A stretch of DNA of 64,000 nucleotides from Mycobacterium sp. Root135 (GCF_001426545.1 NZ_LMEZ01000009.1:310001-374000), one strand, 5' to 3'; numbered from the stretch's first letter, positions 49,915-58,250 are shown. The notes: generated from the sequence alone by a model not told the origin. Program-made: numbers and translations.

Positions 49915-50919
49915 ATGCCGGAGACGATCAACATGGGTATGCCGGGCGCGACCCTTTCCGTCGCCGCGCCGGTCGAGGGTAAGCGCGTCCTGCTCGCCGA
50001 GCCGCGCGGATACTGCGCAGGCGTCGACCGCGCGGTCGAAACCGTGGAGCGCGCCTTGGAGAAGCACGGCGCACCGGTTTACGTTCGCCACGAGATCGTC
50101 CACAACCGCTACGTGGTGGAGACCCTGGCCAAGGCCGGTGCGGTCTTCGTCGAGCGGACCGACGAGGTCCCCGAGGGCGCCATCGTGGTGTTCTCCGCCC
50201 ACGGCGTCGCCCCGACGGTGCACGTCGAGGCCGCCGAGCGGAACCTGACCACCATCGACGCCACCTGCCCGCTGGTCACCAAGGTGCACAACGAGGCCAA
50301 GCGCTTCGCCCGTGACGACTACGACATCCTGCTCGTCGGCCACGAAGGCCACGAGGAGGTCGTCGGTACCGCGGGTGAGGCCCCCGACCACGTCCAGGTG
50401 GTCGACAGCCCGGACTCGGTCGAACACGTCACCGTGCGCGACGTCAACAAGGTCATCTGGTTGTCGCAGACCACGCTGAGCGTCGACGAGACGATGGAGA
50501 CCGTCCGACGCCTGCGGGAGAAGTTCCCCACGCTGCAGGACCCGCCCAGCGACGACATCTGCTACGCCACCCAGAACCGCCAGGTCGCGGTCAAGGTGAT
50601 GGCGCCGGAGTGCGATCTGGTGATCGTCGTGGGTTCGCGTAACTCGTCGAACTCGGTGCGTCTGGTCGAGGTGGCGCTCGGAGCTGGCGCGGACGCGTCG
50701 TACCTGGTGGACTACGCCGAGGACATCGACCCGGCCTGGCTGGACGGGGTGACGACGGTCGGCGTGACCTCCGGTGCCTCGGTGCCCGAGGTGCTGGTGC
50801 GCGGCGTTCTCGACCGGTTGGCCGACCACGGCTACGGCACGGTGCAGCCGGTGACGACCGCCAACGAGACGCTGGTGTTCTCACTGCCGAAGGCGATCCG
50901 CGCCAAGCGCAACGCCTAG
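49915..50919 (+). CDS. ispH: 4-hydroxy-3-methylbut-2-enyl diphosphate reductase
   Basis: A 334-residue iron-sulfur enzyme performing the last step of the non-mevalonate isoprenoid pathway, yielding IPP and DMAPP. The three cluster cysteines are in EPRGYCAGVDRAVE near 30, IDATCPLVTKVHNEAK near 118 and DICYATQNRQVAV near 217. HEIVHN near 60, SAHGVAP near 94, GHEGHEEVVGT near 141 and SRNSSNSVRL near 242 bind the substrate diphosphate. ATG 49915 has a TACCCT hexamer 6 nt upstream. The product feeds the Z-isoprenyl diphosphate synthase at 22892. It ends 8 bp before the convergent DUF6542 gene. Confidence 0.95.
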   Translation: MPETINMGMPGATLSVAAPVEGKRVLLAEPRGYCAGVDRAVETVERALEKHGAPVYVRHEIVHNRYVVETLAKAGAVFVERTDEVPEGAIVVFSAHGVAPTVHVEAAERNLTTIDATCPLVTKVHNEAKRFARDDYDILLVGHEGHEEVVGTAGEAPDHVQVVDSPDSVEHVTVRDVNKVIWLSQTTLSVDETMETVRRLREKFPTLQDPPSDDICYATQNRQVAVKVMAPECDLVIVVGSRNSSNSVRLVEVALGAGADASYLVDYAEDIDPAWLDGVTTVGVTSGASVPEVLVRGVLDRLADHGYGTVQPVTTANETLVFSLPKAIRAKRNA

Positions 50920-50927
50920 CTAGCCGC

Positions 50928-52112
50928 TTACTCCCAGGAGTCGGGCGCCGAATGCCGAGGCCGACGCGGCTTCGTGCGGTGCTCGGTCCGTGACTCGTCG
51001 TCCTCAGACCCGCGATAGCGCACCCGGGAGATCGGGTGATGCGTGCCGCTGCTGCCGTTGGTGCGGGTCACCGGAGGCTCGAAGGGCTCATACGGTTCGT
51101 AGTCCGTGGGGCGCGGCCGACGACGTTCAGTCCGTTCGGGTCGTTCACCCCGCTCTGGGCGTTCGTAGGCATCGGGGCGTTCCCGCCGCTGCGGGCGCTC
51201 CGGCCGGTCGCGGTCCATGGCGCCGCTCCTGCGGTCCAGCGGGGGCAGTGGGCGCCGGTCGCGTGGTTCACGGGGCTCGCGGGTGCGTGGCTCGGTCGCG
51301 CGGGGACGACGGCGTGGCTCGGCGGGCGGGTCGACGGGCGCGGAGCTTCGCCTGCGCGGCCGGTCCTGCACGGGTTCGATGATCTCGGTCTCGGGCGGCC
51401 GGGAGTGCCGCGAGCGTCTCGAGGCCCGGCCAGCGGCCGCCCCCGTCGACCTCTCGGAACCGGCGGCGGGCGTCCTTGGGGTGCGGCGAGAGGGGCGCGG
51501 TGCCTCGTCGTCCATAGGGTCGACGTCGAGCGCGGCCGAGTCCGCTGCGGCGGCGCGGGCTTCCGCGCTCCGGGTGCTGCGGCTGCTGCGACGCGACTTG
51601 CCGGCCAACGCGCTGGCGGCCGCCGCCACGTCGGGAGTCTCGGTGGTCGGCTCGGGGTCCGTGGCGACGACGCGGCGTGCCGCTGCTCCCAGATACCACC
51701 GGACCATGCCGATGACGAGCACCGTCGCGGAGGTGAAGAACATCAGTGGGAATCGCTCGATCAGCGGATACCCGCAGTTGATCAGCGTGTCCTTGATGCC
51801 GGTGAACGTGCTGCCGTGGAACACGAAGTAGGCGAAGGGCACGGCGACGAAGAGGATGAGCGGAGGTTGGATGACGGCGGTGAAGACGCCCGACTGCCGA
51901 ACCGCGAGTACGGCGGCCAGACAACCGAGCACGTAACACGCGGCGAAGACGCCACCGAGGGCCTTGTCGCCGGCGCCCGCGTCGAACGCAATTCCGATCG
52001 CAGTGAGGGTGGCTGCCACGATCGCGGCTCCCCACCAGGGGATTCCGGGGATATGGGGCAACGCCGATCGATGGTCGGCGGCTACCGCCGACCGTCCGCG
52101 CAGTCCTGACAC
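50928..52112 (-). CDS. DUF6542 membrane protein with long Arg/Pro-rich tail (Rv1111c-like)
   Basis: A 394-residue protein. Residues 25-150 hold about four hydrophobic segments (IPWWGAAIVAATLTAIGIAF, LFVAVPFAYFVFHGSTFTGI and others), the DUF6542 domain. Residues 155-394 are a low-complexity, disordered Arg/Pro/Glu-rich cytoplasmic tail with repeated RPER, RRPRP and EPREPR units. Function unknown; the arrangement next to ispH and ychF matches Rv1111c. GTG 52112 is the start. Only 8 bp separate its stop from that of ispH, so no terminator fits between them. Confidence 0.8.
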   Translation of the reverse strand: MSGLRGRSAVAADHRSALPHIPGIPWWGAAIVAATLTAIGIAFDAGAGDKALGGVFAACYVLGCLAAVLAVRQSGVFTAVIQPPLILFVAVPFAYFVFHGSTFTGIKDTLINCGYPLIERFPLMFFTSATVLVIGMVRWYLGAAARRVVATDPEPTTETPDVAAAASALAGKSRRSSRSTRSAEARAAAADSAALDVDPMDDEAPRPSRRTPRTPAAGSERSTGAAAGRASRRSRHSRPPETEIIEPVQDRPRRRSSAPVDPPAEPRRRPRATEPRTREPREPRDRRPLPPLDRRSGAMDRDRPERPQRRERPDAYERPERGERPERTERRRPRPTDYEPYEPFEPPVTRTNGSSGTHHPISRVRYRGSEDDESRTEHRTKPRRPRHSAPDSWE

Positions 52113-52192
52113 ACGTCGACCGTACCGGCAATCGCGAGGAGTGCAGGAACAGCGCGCACTGGCGCGCCCACGGACCGAGGTCGGTCGACGCC

Positions 52193-52198
52193 TAGACT
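52193..52198 (+). promoter_or_regulatory. -10 element for ychF
   Basis: TAGACT lies 9 nt before GTG 52208, implying a leader of only a few nucleotides. Confidence 0.45.
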
Positions 52199-52207
52199 CT
52201 TCAACCC

Positions 52208-53281
52208 GTGGGCCTCAACCTTGGAATCGTCGGACTACCCAACGTCGGAAAGTCGACGCTGTTCAACGCGCTGACACGCAATGACGTGCTTGCCGCGAAC
52301 TACCCGTTCGCCACGATCGAACCGAACGAAGGCGTCGTCGCGCTGCCGGATCCGCGGCTCGACAAACTCGCCGAAATCTTCGGCTCGGAGAAGACCGTGC
52401 CGGCGCCGGTCACGTTCGTGGACATCGCCGGCATCGTCAAGGGGGCCTCCGAAGGCGCCGGCCTCGGGAACAAGTTCCTGGCCAACATCCGCGAGTGCGA
52501 CGCCATCTGTCAGGTGGTCCGGGTGTTCGCCGACGACGACGTCATCCACGTCGACGGCAGGGTCGACCCCAAGTCCGACATCGAGGTCATCGAGACCGAG
52601 TTGATCCTGGCCGACCTCCAGACGTTGGAGAAGGCGGTGCCGCGGCTGGAGAAGGAAGCGCGCAACAACAAGGACCGCAAGCCGGTGCACGAGGCTGCGG
52701 TGGCCGCGCAGGCGACGCTCGACGGTGGCACCACTCTGTTCGCCTCCGGCGTCGACACCGCGCCGCTGCGCGAGCTGAACCTGATGACCACCAAGCCGTT
52801 CCTGTACGTGTTCAACGCCGACGAGTCGGTGCTGACCGACGACGCGAGGAAGGCCGAGCTGCGCGCGTTGGTGGCACCCGCCGACGCGGTGTTCCTCGAC
52901 GCGAAGATCGAAGCCGAACTGCAGGAGCTCGACGACGAGTCGGCCGCGGAGTTGCTGGAGTCCATCGGTCAGACCGAGAAGGGCTTGGATGCGTTGGCGC
53001 GCGCCGGTTTTCACACCCTCAAGCTGCAGACGTACCTGACCGCCGGGCCCAAGGAGTCGCGGGCGTGGACGATCCACCGGGGCGACACCGCGCCCAAGGC
53101 GGCCGGCGTCATCCACACCGACTTCGAGAAGGGCTTCATCAAGGCCGAGATCGTGTCCTTCGAGGACCTGGTCGCCGCGGGGTCGATGGCCGCGGCGAAG
53201 TCGGCGGGCAAGGTGCGGATCGAAGGCAAGGACTACGTGATGGTCGACGGCGACGTGGTGGAGTTCCGGTTCAACGTTTAG
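52208..53281 (+). CDS. ychF: Redox-regulated ATPase YchF (Obg-like)
   Basis: A 357-residue P-loop ATPase of the Obg superfamily that binds ribosomes. G1 is GIVGLPNVGKSTLFNAL near 6, switch II VDIAGIVKGASEGAGLGNKFL near 68, and the base-specificity motif NADE near 200 replaces the GTPase NKxD, explaining the ATP preference. A helical coiled coil (EKAVPRLEKEARNNKDRKP) and a C-terminal TGS domain with AWTIHRGDTAPKAAGVIHTD follow. Start GTG 52208. Position matches Rv1112. Confidence 0.94.
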   Translation: MGLNLGIVGLPNVGKSTLFNALTRNDVLAANYPFATIEPNEGVVALPDPRLDKLAEIFGSEKTVPAPVTFVDIAGIVKGASEGAGLGNKFLANIRECDAICQVVRVFADDDVIHVDGRVDPKSDIEVIETELILADLQTLEKAVPRLEKEARNNKDRKPVHEAAVAAQATLDGGTTLFASGVDTAPLRELNLMTTKPFLYVFNADESVLTDDARKAELRALVAPADAVFLDAKIEAELQELDDESAAELLESIGQTEKGLDALARAGFHTLKLQTYLTAGPKESRAWTIHRGDTAPKAAGVIHTDFEKGFIKAEIVSFEDLVAAGSMAAAKSAGKVRIEGKDYVMVDGDVVEFRFNV

Positions 53282-53295
53282 CTCGGCCCCGTCGT

Positions 53296-53352
53296 CGAGA
53301 TTGCGCTGAGGGCTGCGAATCGACGGAAATCGCGACCGTGGCCGCAGTCTCG
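53296..53352. repeat. Palindromic element, family A2, between ychF and vapB
   Basis: A 10-bp outer stem with one G-U pair (53296-53305 with 53343-53352). It is the same length as, and alignable with, the element at 42462-42518 and probably terminates ychF. Confidence 0.65.
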
Positions 53353-53431
53353 CCTATTGGGGCTGGCCGCCGTCACGTTGCGTGTATCCGTGTCATCATT
53401 ATGTGCATCAAATGATGCGCGTGGAGGTGGA

Positions 53432-53629
53432 ATGCGTACGACGGTGACCATAGACGATGCCCTGCTGGCGAAGGCGGCCGAGCTCACCGGGTTGACCGAG
53501 AACGGGGCACTCCTCCGTCAGGGATTGCAGACCTTGATCCGCGTGGAGAGCGGGCGTCGCCTGGCTGCTCTCGGCGGCACGGATCCGGAAGCGTCTGCCG
53601 CGCCGCGACGGAGAGCGTCCGCCGGTTGA
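53432..53629 (+). CDS. vapB: VapB antitoxin (type II toxin-antitoxin)
   Basis: A 65-residue protein with an N-terminal ribbon-helix-helix motif (MRTTVTIDDALLAKAAELTG). The C-terminal tail LIRVESGRRLAALGGTDP is typical of VapB antitoxins that bind and inhibit the PIN toxin. GGAGGTGG (53423-53430) precedes ATG 53432. The stop overlaps the toxin start (TTGA at 53626-53629). The pair corresponds to VapBC32 (Rv1113/Rv1114) downstream of ychF. Autorepression through the RHH domain is expected; no clear operator was delimited. Confidence 0.88.
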   Translation: MRTTVTIDDALLAKAAELTGLTENGALLRQGLQTLIRVESGRRLAALGGTDPEASAAPRRRASAG

Positions 53630-53997
53630 TCCTCGTAGACACCTCGGTCTGGGTCGACCATTTGCACGCCGCCGAGGCACGGCTCATCGGCTTGCTGACC
53701 GAGGACGAGATCGGATGCCATCGCCTGGTCATCGAAGAGCTGGCACTCGGTTCGATGAAGCAGCGCGGTGTCGTCCTTGGACTGCTCTCCGGTCTCTACC
53801 ATTTCCCCACAGTGACGCACCTCGAGCTTCTCCATCTCGTTGACCAACGTCGTTTGTGGGGCAGGGGATTGAGTGCAATCGACGCCAACATCCTCGGATC
53901 GGTTGCGTTGGTGGACGGCGCTCGTCTATGGACGAGGGACAAGCGGCTGAAAGCGGTATGCGCGGAGCTCGGCGTTGCCGTTCTCGAAGAATCGTGA
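53626..53997 (+). CDS. vapC: VapC toxin, PIN-domain ribonuclease
   Basis: A 123-residue PIN domain. The acidic Mg2+-binding residues are in ILVDTSVWVDHL (Asp5), IEELALGS near 39 (Glu), SAIDANILGS near 86 (Asp) and LWTRDKRLKAV near 102 (Asp). VapC toxins cleave specific RNAs, often tRNAs. The start is TTG 53626, overlapping the vapB stop, which ensures the antitoxin is made first. Length matches VapC32. All catalytic acids are present, so the toxin is predicted active. Confidence 0.88.
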   Translation: MILVDTSVWVDHLHAAEARLIGLLTEDEIGCHRLVIEELALGSMKQRGVVLGLLSGLYHFPTVTHLELLHLVDQRRLWGRGLSAIDANILGSVALVDGARLWTRDKRLKAVCAELGVAVLEES

Positions 53998-54081
53998 CGT
54001 TTTTCGGGCGTCATCCACATCGCACATCGCCGTGACGTCTATTGGTAAAGCACGGGTTGAACGATTAGCAGGAAGATTGAG

Positions 54082-55038
54082 GTGACTGGCGTGGATGCGC
54101 TGACCATCGGCGACGTGCGAGCGGCGTCTCGTCGGATCGCCGGTTCGGTTCGGAGCGTGGCGATTGCGCGCGACGGCTCGACGCACCTGGCGCTCGAGTT
54201 CCTGCAGTACACCGGGACGTTCAAAGCCCGTGGCGCGCAGAACTTCATCCGAGCCCACCTCGAATCAGGAGACCTCCCGGAGGCGGGAATCACGATTGCC
54301 TCGGGAGGCAACGCGGGACTCGAGTGTGCGTGGGCCGCGGCGCAGCACGGACTAACGGCGACGGTCTTCGTCCCCGCGAGTGCGCCTCGGGTGAAGGTCG
54401 ACCGACTGCGGGCGTATGGCGCCGACGTCCGCTTGGAGGGCGCCGACTACGGGGACGCCCTGGCGGCGAGCAACGACTTCGCGGCCCGCACCGGTGCACT
54501 GGTCTCGCACGCCTACGACCACCCGCTCATCGCAGCGGGCGCCGGGACGCTGATGGAAGAAATTCACGACCAGCTTCCCGACGTCGACGTCGTCGTGGTG
54601 GCCGTCGGGGGTGGTGGCCTGTTCGCCGGGGTCGCGACGGTGGCCCAGCACTACGGCATCGCAACGGTTGCCGTCGAGCCGGAGGGAGCCCGTGCGCTGA
54701 ACGCCGCCGTCGAGAAGGGGCAGCTCGTGGACGTTCCCGTCGACTCCGTCGCGGCGGATTCACTCGGGGCTCGCCGGGCCACGTCACTGGCCCTGCACGC
54801 GGCCCAGCACGAGACAGTACACAGCATCTGCGTGTCCGACGCTGATATTATCCGTGCACGCCAAAACCTTTGGGAGAACAACCGACTCATCGTCGAGCAC
54901 GGTGCGGCGACAGCGCTGGCGGGATTGTGCAATCCGGAAGTCGCCCGCTTCGTGGAGGGCAAGACGACGTGTGTCGTTCTGTGCGGGGCGAACACCAATC
55001 CAGGTGATGTTTCCGCAGACGAGGTCACGGCGGGGTGA
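54082..55038 (+). CDS. PLP-dependent threonine/serine dehydratase-like enzyme
   Basis: A 318-residue fold-type-II PLP enzyme. The PLP lysine is in QYTGTFKARGAQN near 52, the phosphate loop ASGGNAGLECAWAA near 75, and the glycine loop VVAVGGGGLFAGVA near 173. It resembles serine/threonine ammonia-lyases without the ACT regulatory domain; threo-3-hydroxyaspartate dehydratase is another possibility. GTG 54082 is used with GAGG immediately upstream; GTG 54091 is an alternative. It stands alone between vapC and a small membrane protein gene. Confidence 0.82.
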   Translation: MTGVDALTIGDVRAASRRIAGSVRSVAIARDGSTHLALEFLQYTGTFKARGAQNFIRAHLESGDLPEAGITIASGGNAGLECAWAAAQHGLTATVFVPASAPRVKVDRLRAYGADVRLEGADYGDALAASNDFAARTGALVSHAYDHPLIAAGAGTLMEEIHDQLPDVDVVVVAVGGGGLFAGVATVAQHYGIATVAVEPEGARALNAAVEKGQLVDVPVDSVAADSLGARRATSLALHAAQHETVHSICVSDADIIRARQNLWENNRLIVEHGAATALAGLCNPEVARFVEGKTTCVVLCGANTNPGDVSADEVTAG

Positions 55039-55111
55039 GCCGCGTGCTGGGATCTGCGTGAACGCATAGATCGGCTGGGGTTGACGGATATCGTCCTCAT
55101 TTGGAGGATTG

Positions 55112-55462
55112 ATGGCGGGTCGGGTGGTCTGGTACGGGCTGGCTGCGGGTCTCACGGCTGCCGTCGTTGCCGCGGGTGTTGGCCCCTTCCGCTGCGGACT
55201 CTATGGCTGTACTGGAGGGACCAATCCCTCGCTTCATACGTCCTTGTTGGGAGCTGCCATCGGTGCAGCGGTCGGTCTGGTGGCGATGTGCTTGGTCGAC
55301 ATTGCCGTCAACGGCCGCTACTTCCTCATCAATCGGGCCGAGGCGAAGGCGCAGCGCTTACGGGATGCGAGTGGACCCACTCCGCGCGACGTTCGGGGTG
55401 GGGGCACTGCTTCCAAGCAACGTCCTCCGGCAGCCGAAGAACGGCCACCGGGCGAATCATGA
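55112..55462 (+). CDS. Small two-helix membrane protein, unknown
   Basis: A 116-residue protein with two hydrophobic segments (about 5-25 and 45-68), a loop with two cysteines (FRCGLYGCTGG), and a basic, Pro-rich C-terminus (RAEAKAQRLRDASGPTP). I recognise no family. GGAGG (55103-55107) lies 4 nt before ATG 55112, somewhat close. An inverted repeat (GATCTGCGT with ACGCATAGATC) lies between the dehydratase stop and this gene and may be regulatory. Confidence 0.6.
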   Translation: MAGRVVWYGLAAGLTAAVVAAGVGPFRCGLYGCTGGTNPSLHTSLLGAAIGAAVGLVAMCLVDIAVNGRYFLINRAEAKAQRLRDASGPTPRDVRGGGTASKQRPPAAEERPPGES

Positions 55463-55480
55463 AGGGATGGTACGTAACTC

Positions 55481-55882
55481 ATGGGCGACGACAGCTTGCT
55501 CGAGATCTATCGCAATTACCTTGCGTGCCTCAATGATCGGCGATGGTCGGATCTTGGTGAGTACGTCGCCGACGACGTCGTGCACAACGGGCGCGCTCTG
55601 GGGCTGAGCGGGTATCGCGCGATGCTGGAGTCTGACACGCACGCGATCCCCGACCTTGAGTTCGTCCCGGAGATCCTGCTCGCCGACGACCACGTCGTGT
55701 CCTGTCGGCTCTTCTTTCAGTGCACTCCGCAGCACGAGTTCCTGGGCTTCGAGCCGACGGGACGACGGGTGTCGTTCGCCGAGCATGTGTTCTACCGGTT
55801 CGGCGGCGGGCGGGTCAGCGAAGTTCACTCGTTGATCGACCGGGACGCCATCCGCCAGCAGGGTTTCCGCGAACGCCCCTGA
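55481..55882 (+). CDS. SnoaL-like ester cyclase/polyketide cyclase family protein
   Basis: A 133-residue NTF2-fold protein with LLEIYRNYLACLNDRRWSDL near 5, VADDVVHNGRALGLSGYRAM near 28 and an acidic pocket (HVFYRFGGGRVSEVHSLIDR) near the C-terminus, the pattern of SnoaL-like ester cyclases. The ligand is unknown and such proteins are often non-catalytic binders. The gene begins 18 bp after the preceding stop, so it may be co-transcribed. The 99-bp gap to arsR follows. Confidence 0.72.
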   Translation: MGDDSLLEIYRNYLACLNDRRWSDLGEYVADDVVHNGRALGLSGYRAMLESDTHAIPDLEFVPEILLADDHVVSCRLFFQCTPQHEFLGFEPTGRRVSFAEHVFYRFGGGRVSEVHSLIDRDAIRQQGFRERP

Positions 55883-55967
55883 CACCCCAGCGTCCTTGGT
55901 GAGGGCGGAATGGCCGTATCCGGCACACTGCCGCAACCCGTGGGTTCGACAGGGACGCCCGGGTAGG

Positions 55968-55990
55968 TGCATTATCTGCGTATGAATGCA
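55968..55990. promoter_or_regulatory. Candidate ArsR operator overlapping its own start
   Basis: TGCATT (55968-55973) and AATGCA (55985-55990) form an inverted repeat with an 11-nt spacer that spans the ATG at 55982. CATTAT (55970-55975) is placed as a -10 for that ATG. Binding would block transcription of the arsR-CDF operon. Confidence 0.4.
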
Positions 55991-56386
55991 AGTACGGGTG
56001 GATGCCGCCGTCGGCTGCCCGACGACCAGGTGGGCCTCGTCGTCGAGGTGTTCCGGATGCTCGCCGACGCGACCCGCGTGCAGGTGCTGTGGGCGCTGGT
56101 GGACCACGAGATGTCGGTCAACGAACTCGCCGAGCACGTCGGCAAGCCGGCGCCGTCGGTGTCGCAGCACCTGGCCAAGCTGCGGATGGCGCGCCTGGTC
56201 CGCCCCCGACGCGACGGAACCACGATCTTCTACAGCCTGGAGAACGAGCACGTCGCACAGTTGGTCACCGACGCGGTGTTCAACGCCGAACACTCGGGAC
56301 CGGGCGTTCCCGGGCACCACGCGGGGGCTGCCGAACTACGCGCGCTGCATCCCGAACCCGCGTCGTCGCGGACGGAGCACGCGTGA
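55982..56386 (+). CDS. ArsR/SmtB-family metal-responsive repressor
   Basis: A 134-residue winged-helix regulator. VVEVFRMLADATRVQVLWAL near 19 and ELAEHVGKPAPSVSQHLAKL near 47 (recognition helix) are the ArsR core. The C-terminal extension contains His residues (EHSGPGVPGHHAGAAELRALH) suitable for metal binding, as in zinc- or nickel/cobalt-sensing members. It lacks the CxCxxC motif of arsenic sensors. ATG 55982 is preferred on the leaderless-type layout; GTG 55967 is an alternative. It overlaps the CDF transporter gene by one base (TGATG), so the pair is a metal-efflux operon. Confidence 0.88.
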   Translation: MNASTGGCRRRLPDDQVGLVVEVFRMLADATRVQVLWALVDHEMSVNELAEHVGKPAPSVSQHLAKLRMARLVRPRRDGTTIFYSLENEHVAQLVTDAVFNAEHSGPGVPGHHAGAAELRALHPEPASSRTEHA

Positions 56387-57402
56387 TGGCCCACGAACCG
56401 ATCCGCACGCACGACCACCATCACGACCACGATCACCACCACGACGGCTGGGGCGGGTCGTTTGGCTCCGCCGTCCGCGACGTGTTCGCACCACACAGCC
56501 ACGACGCCGCCGACAGCATCGACGACGCGCTGGAGTCCAGCGCCGCCGGGATTCGAGCGGTCAAGATCAGCCTGCTGACCCTCGGCGCTACGGCCGTCGC
56601 CCAGATCGTCATCGTCGCCGTCTCCGGGTCGGTCGCCTTGCTGGCCGATACCATTCACAACTTCTCCGACGCGCTGACCGCGATCCCGCTGTGGATCGCG
56701 TTCGCACTGGGCACGAAGGCCGCCACCCGGCGTTACACGTACGGCTTCGGCCGCGCCGAGGACCTGGCCGGGCTGTTCGTCGTGGCGATGATCGCCGTGT
56801 CGGCCGTCGTCGCCGGCATCGAATCGATCCGCCGCCTGATCGATCCCGTCCCCGTCGAGCACGTGGGGTGGGTGGCAGCAGCCGGCCTGGTCGGTTTCAT
56901 TGGCAACGAAGTCGTTGCGGTGTACCGGATTCGGGTCGGTCGGCGGATTGGGTCCGCCGCGCTGGTGGCGGACGGTCTGCACGCCCGCACCGACGGCTTC
57001 ACCTCGCTGGCGGTGCTCCTCGGCGCAGGTGCGGTCGCCCTTGGCTTTCCACTGGCCGATCCGATCATCGGGCTGGTCATCACGGTGGCGATCCTGGCGG
57101 TACTGCGCACCGCCGCGCGCGACGTCTTCCGTCGCCTCATGGACGGGGTCGACCCGACCTACGTCGACGCGGCCGAGGCCGCCCTTGCGGCGGAACCCGG
57201 CGTCACCGGGGTGCGCAGCGTGAAGATGCGATGGCTGGGGCATACGCTGCACGTCGACGCCGAACTGGACGTGGATCCGACCCTCGGGTTGTCCGATGCC
57301 CATCGCATCGCCCACGACGCCGAACACGCGCTCACGCATGCGGTTCCGCGCCTGACCTCTGCGCTCGTCCACGCCTATCCCGAAGACACCAGGAGTCAGT
57401 GA
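56386..57402 (+). CDS. Cation diffusion facilitator (CDF) metal efflux transporter
   Basis: A 338-residue antiporter. A His/Asp-rich N-terminus (THDHHHDHDHHHDGWGG, residues 8-24) is likely a metal-binding tail. Six hydrophobic segments follow, with site residues in SVALLADTIHNFSD near 81 (HxxxD) and LVADGLHARTDGFTS near 193 (HxxxD), the pattern of Zn/Cd-type transporters. A C-terminal cytoplasmic domain (VDPTYVDAAEAALAAEPGV onward) completes it. It exports divalent metal in exchange for protons. Coupled to arsR upstream; the next gene starts within its stop (GTGA). Confidence 0.9.
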   Translation: MAHEPIRTHDHHHDHDHHHDGWGGSFGSAVRDVFAPHSHDAADSIDDALESSAAGIRAVKISLLTLGATAVAQIVIVAVSGSVALLADTIHNFSDALTAIPLWIAFALGTKAATRRYTYGFGRAEDLAGLFVVAMIAVSAVVAGIESIRRLIDPVPVEHVGWVAAAGLVGFIGNEVVAVYRIRVGRRIGSAALVADGLHARTDGFTSLAVLLGAGAVALGFPLADPIIGLVITVAILAVLRTAARDVFRRLMDGVDPTYVDAAEAALAAEPGVTGVRSVKMRWLGHTLHVDAELDVDPTLGLSDAHRIAHDAEHALTHAVPRLTSALVHAYPEDTRSQ

Positions 57403-57941
57403 CCTTGACCGCGGACCATCCGGCAGTGGGAGCGTTGCTCGTCGTCTCCGGGCTGCCCGGCGTCGGAAAGACCGCAGTGGCCACCGAGATCGCGAGGCGG
57501 GTCGGCGGGGTGCATCTGTCGGTCGACCCGGTCGAGGAGGCACTGCTGGCCGCCGGCCTGCCCCCCGGTTGGAATCTGGGCGTCGGGGCCTACGAGGCCG
57601 TGGCGTCGATGGCCGCGGCGAACGTGGCCTTGGGAAATACCGTCGTCGTCGACGCGGTGAACGACAGCGAAGCGGCGCGCGGCACGTGGAGTCGGGTGGC
57701 CGAACCGGTGACGTTCATCGTGTTGACGTGTTCGGACCCGGTTGAGCATCGGCGACGTCTGGAAGGCCGACGTCGCGGATTCATTCGTGTTCCGGAGCCG
57801 TCGTGGTCGAAGGTGTGCGACCGCGCCGCGAACTACGTGCCGTGGTCCGGTGGGTACGTGGAAGTCGACACCTGCGGCCTCACGGTTGCGGAGGTGTGCG
57901 ATCGAATTGGCATGAAAACGCCTGCAGCACAGCGTACGTAG
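57399..57941 (+). CDS. P-loop NTPase/kinase-like protein
   Basis: A 180-residue protein with Walker A LLVVSGLPGVGKTAVATEIA near 13 and a following AVNDSEAARGTW segment. The small size resembles AAA_33-type or adenylate-kinase-like zeta-toxin/nucleotide kinases. Substrate unknown. GTG 57399 overlaps the CDF stop by 4 nt; TTG 57405 is an alternative, better spaced from AGGAG at 57391. Coupling to the CDF gene suggests a link to metal export, but no other evidence supports it. Confidence 0.68.
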   Translation: MTLTADHPAVGALLVVSGLPGVGKTAVATEIARRVGGVHLSVDPVEEALLAAGLPPGWNLGVGAYEAVASMAAANVALGNTVVVDAVNDSEAARGTWSRVAEPVTFIVLTCSDPVEHRRRLEGRRRGFIRVPEPSWSKVCDRAANYVPWSGGYVEVDTCGLTVAEVCDRIGMKTPAAQRT

Positions 57942-57989
57942 GCGGCGGCGGGGTCGTCGTGCCGACCGGGCCGCCGCCTATCACGTGCG

Positions 57990-58250
57990 TCAGAACGGCA
58001 GGTCTACCTGTCCGTTGGTGGTGTTGAGTTCGTCGTGGTTGGAGTCCACGTATCCCAGGTGAGACGGTTCCTGTGGCTCGGTGCCGTAGGGCACCAGCGG
58101 GTCGACGCCCCCACCACTGGCGGAGATGATCACCGAGTGCGCGGCCGGTGCAGCCAGGGGAGCGGCGTTGGCGGCGGGGGCAAGGGCGACGATGCTGCCG
58201 ATCGCGATGGCGGCCAGTCCGGGGATGACGTAGGTGAACGGTGTCTTCAT
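57990..58250 (-). CDS. Small secreted protein
   Basis: An 86-residue protein with a typical signal peptide (MKTPFTYVIPGLAAIAIGSI, then VALAPAANAAP with an AxA cleavage site near residue 32). The mature part is short and acidic (LNTTNGQVDLPF at the end). AGGAG lies 7 nt before ATG 58250. I recognise no family. It faces the P-loop gene tail-to-tail across 48 bp. Confidence 0.72.
   Translation of the reverse strand: MKTPFTYVIPGLAAIAIGSIVALAPAANAAPLAAPAAHSVIISASGGGVDPLVPYGTEPQEPSHLGYVDSNHDELNTTNGQVDLPF

Noticed and set aside
53626..53997. Start of vapC at a later ATG
   Set aside because: That would remove the first catalytic aspartate (VDTSVW); TTG 53626 overlapping the vapB stop keeps it.
55986..57398. 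Long upstream extension of the P-loop protein frame through arsR and the CDF gene
   Set aside because: The extension is Arg-rich shadow sequence; the real protein starts at 57399 where the P-loop homology begins.
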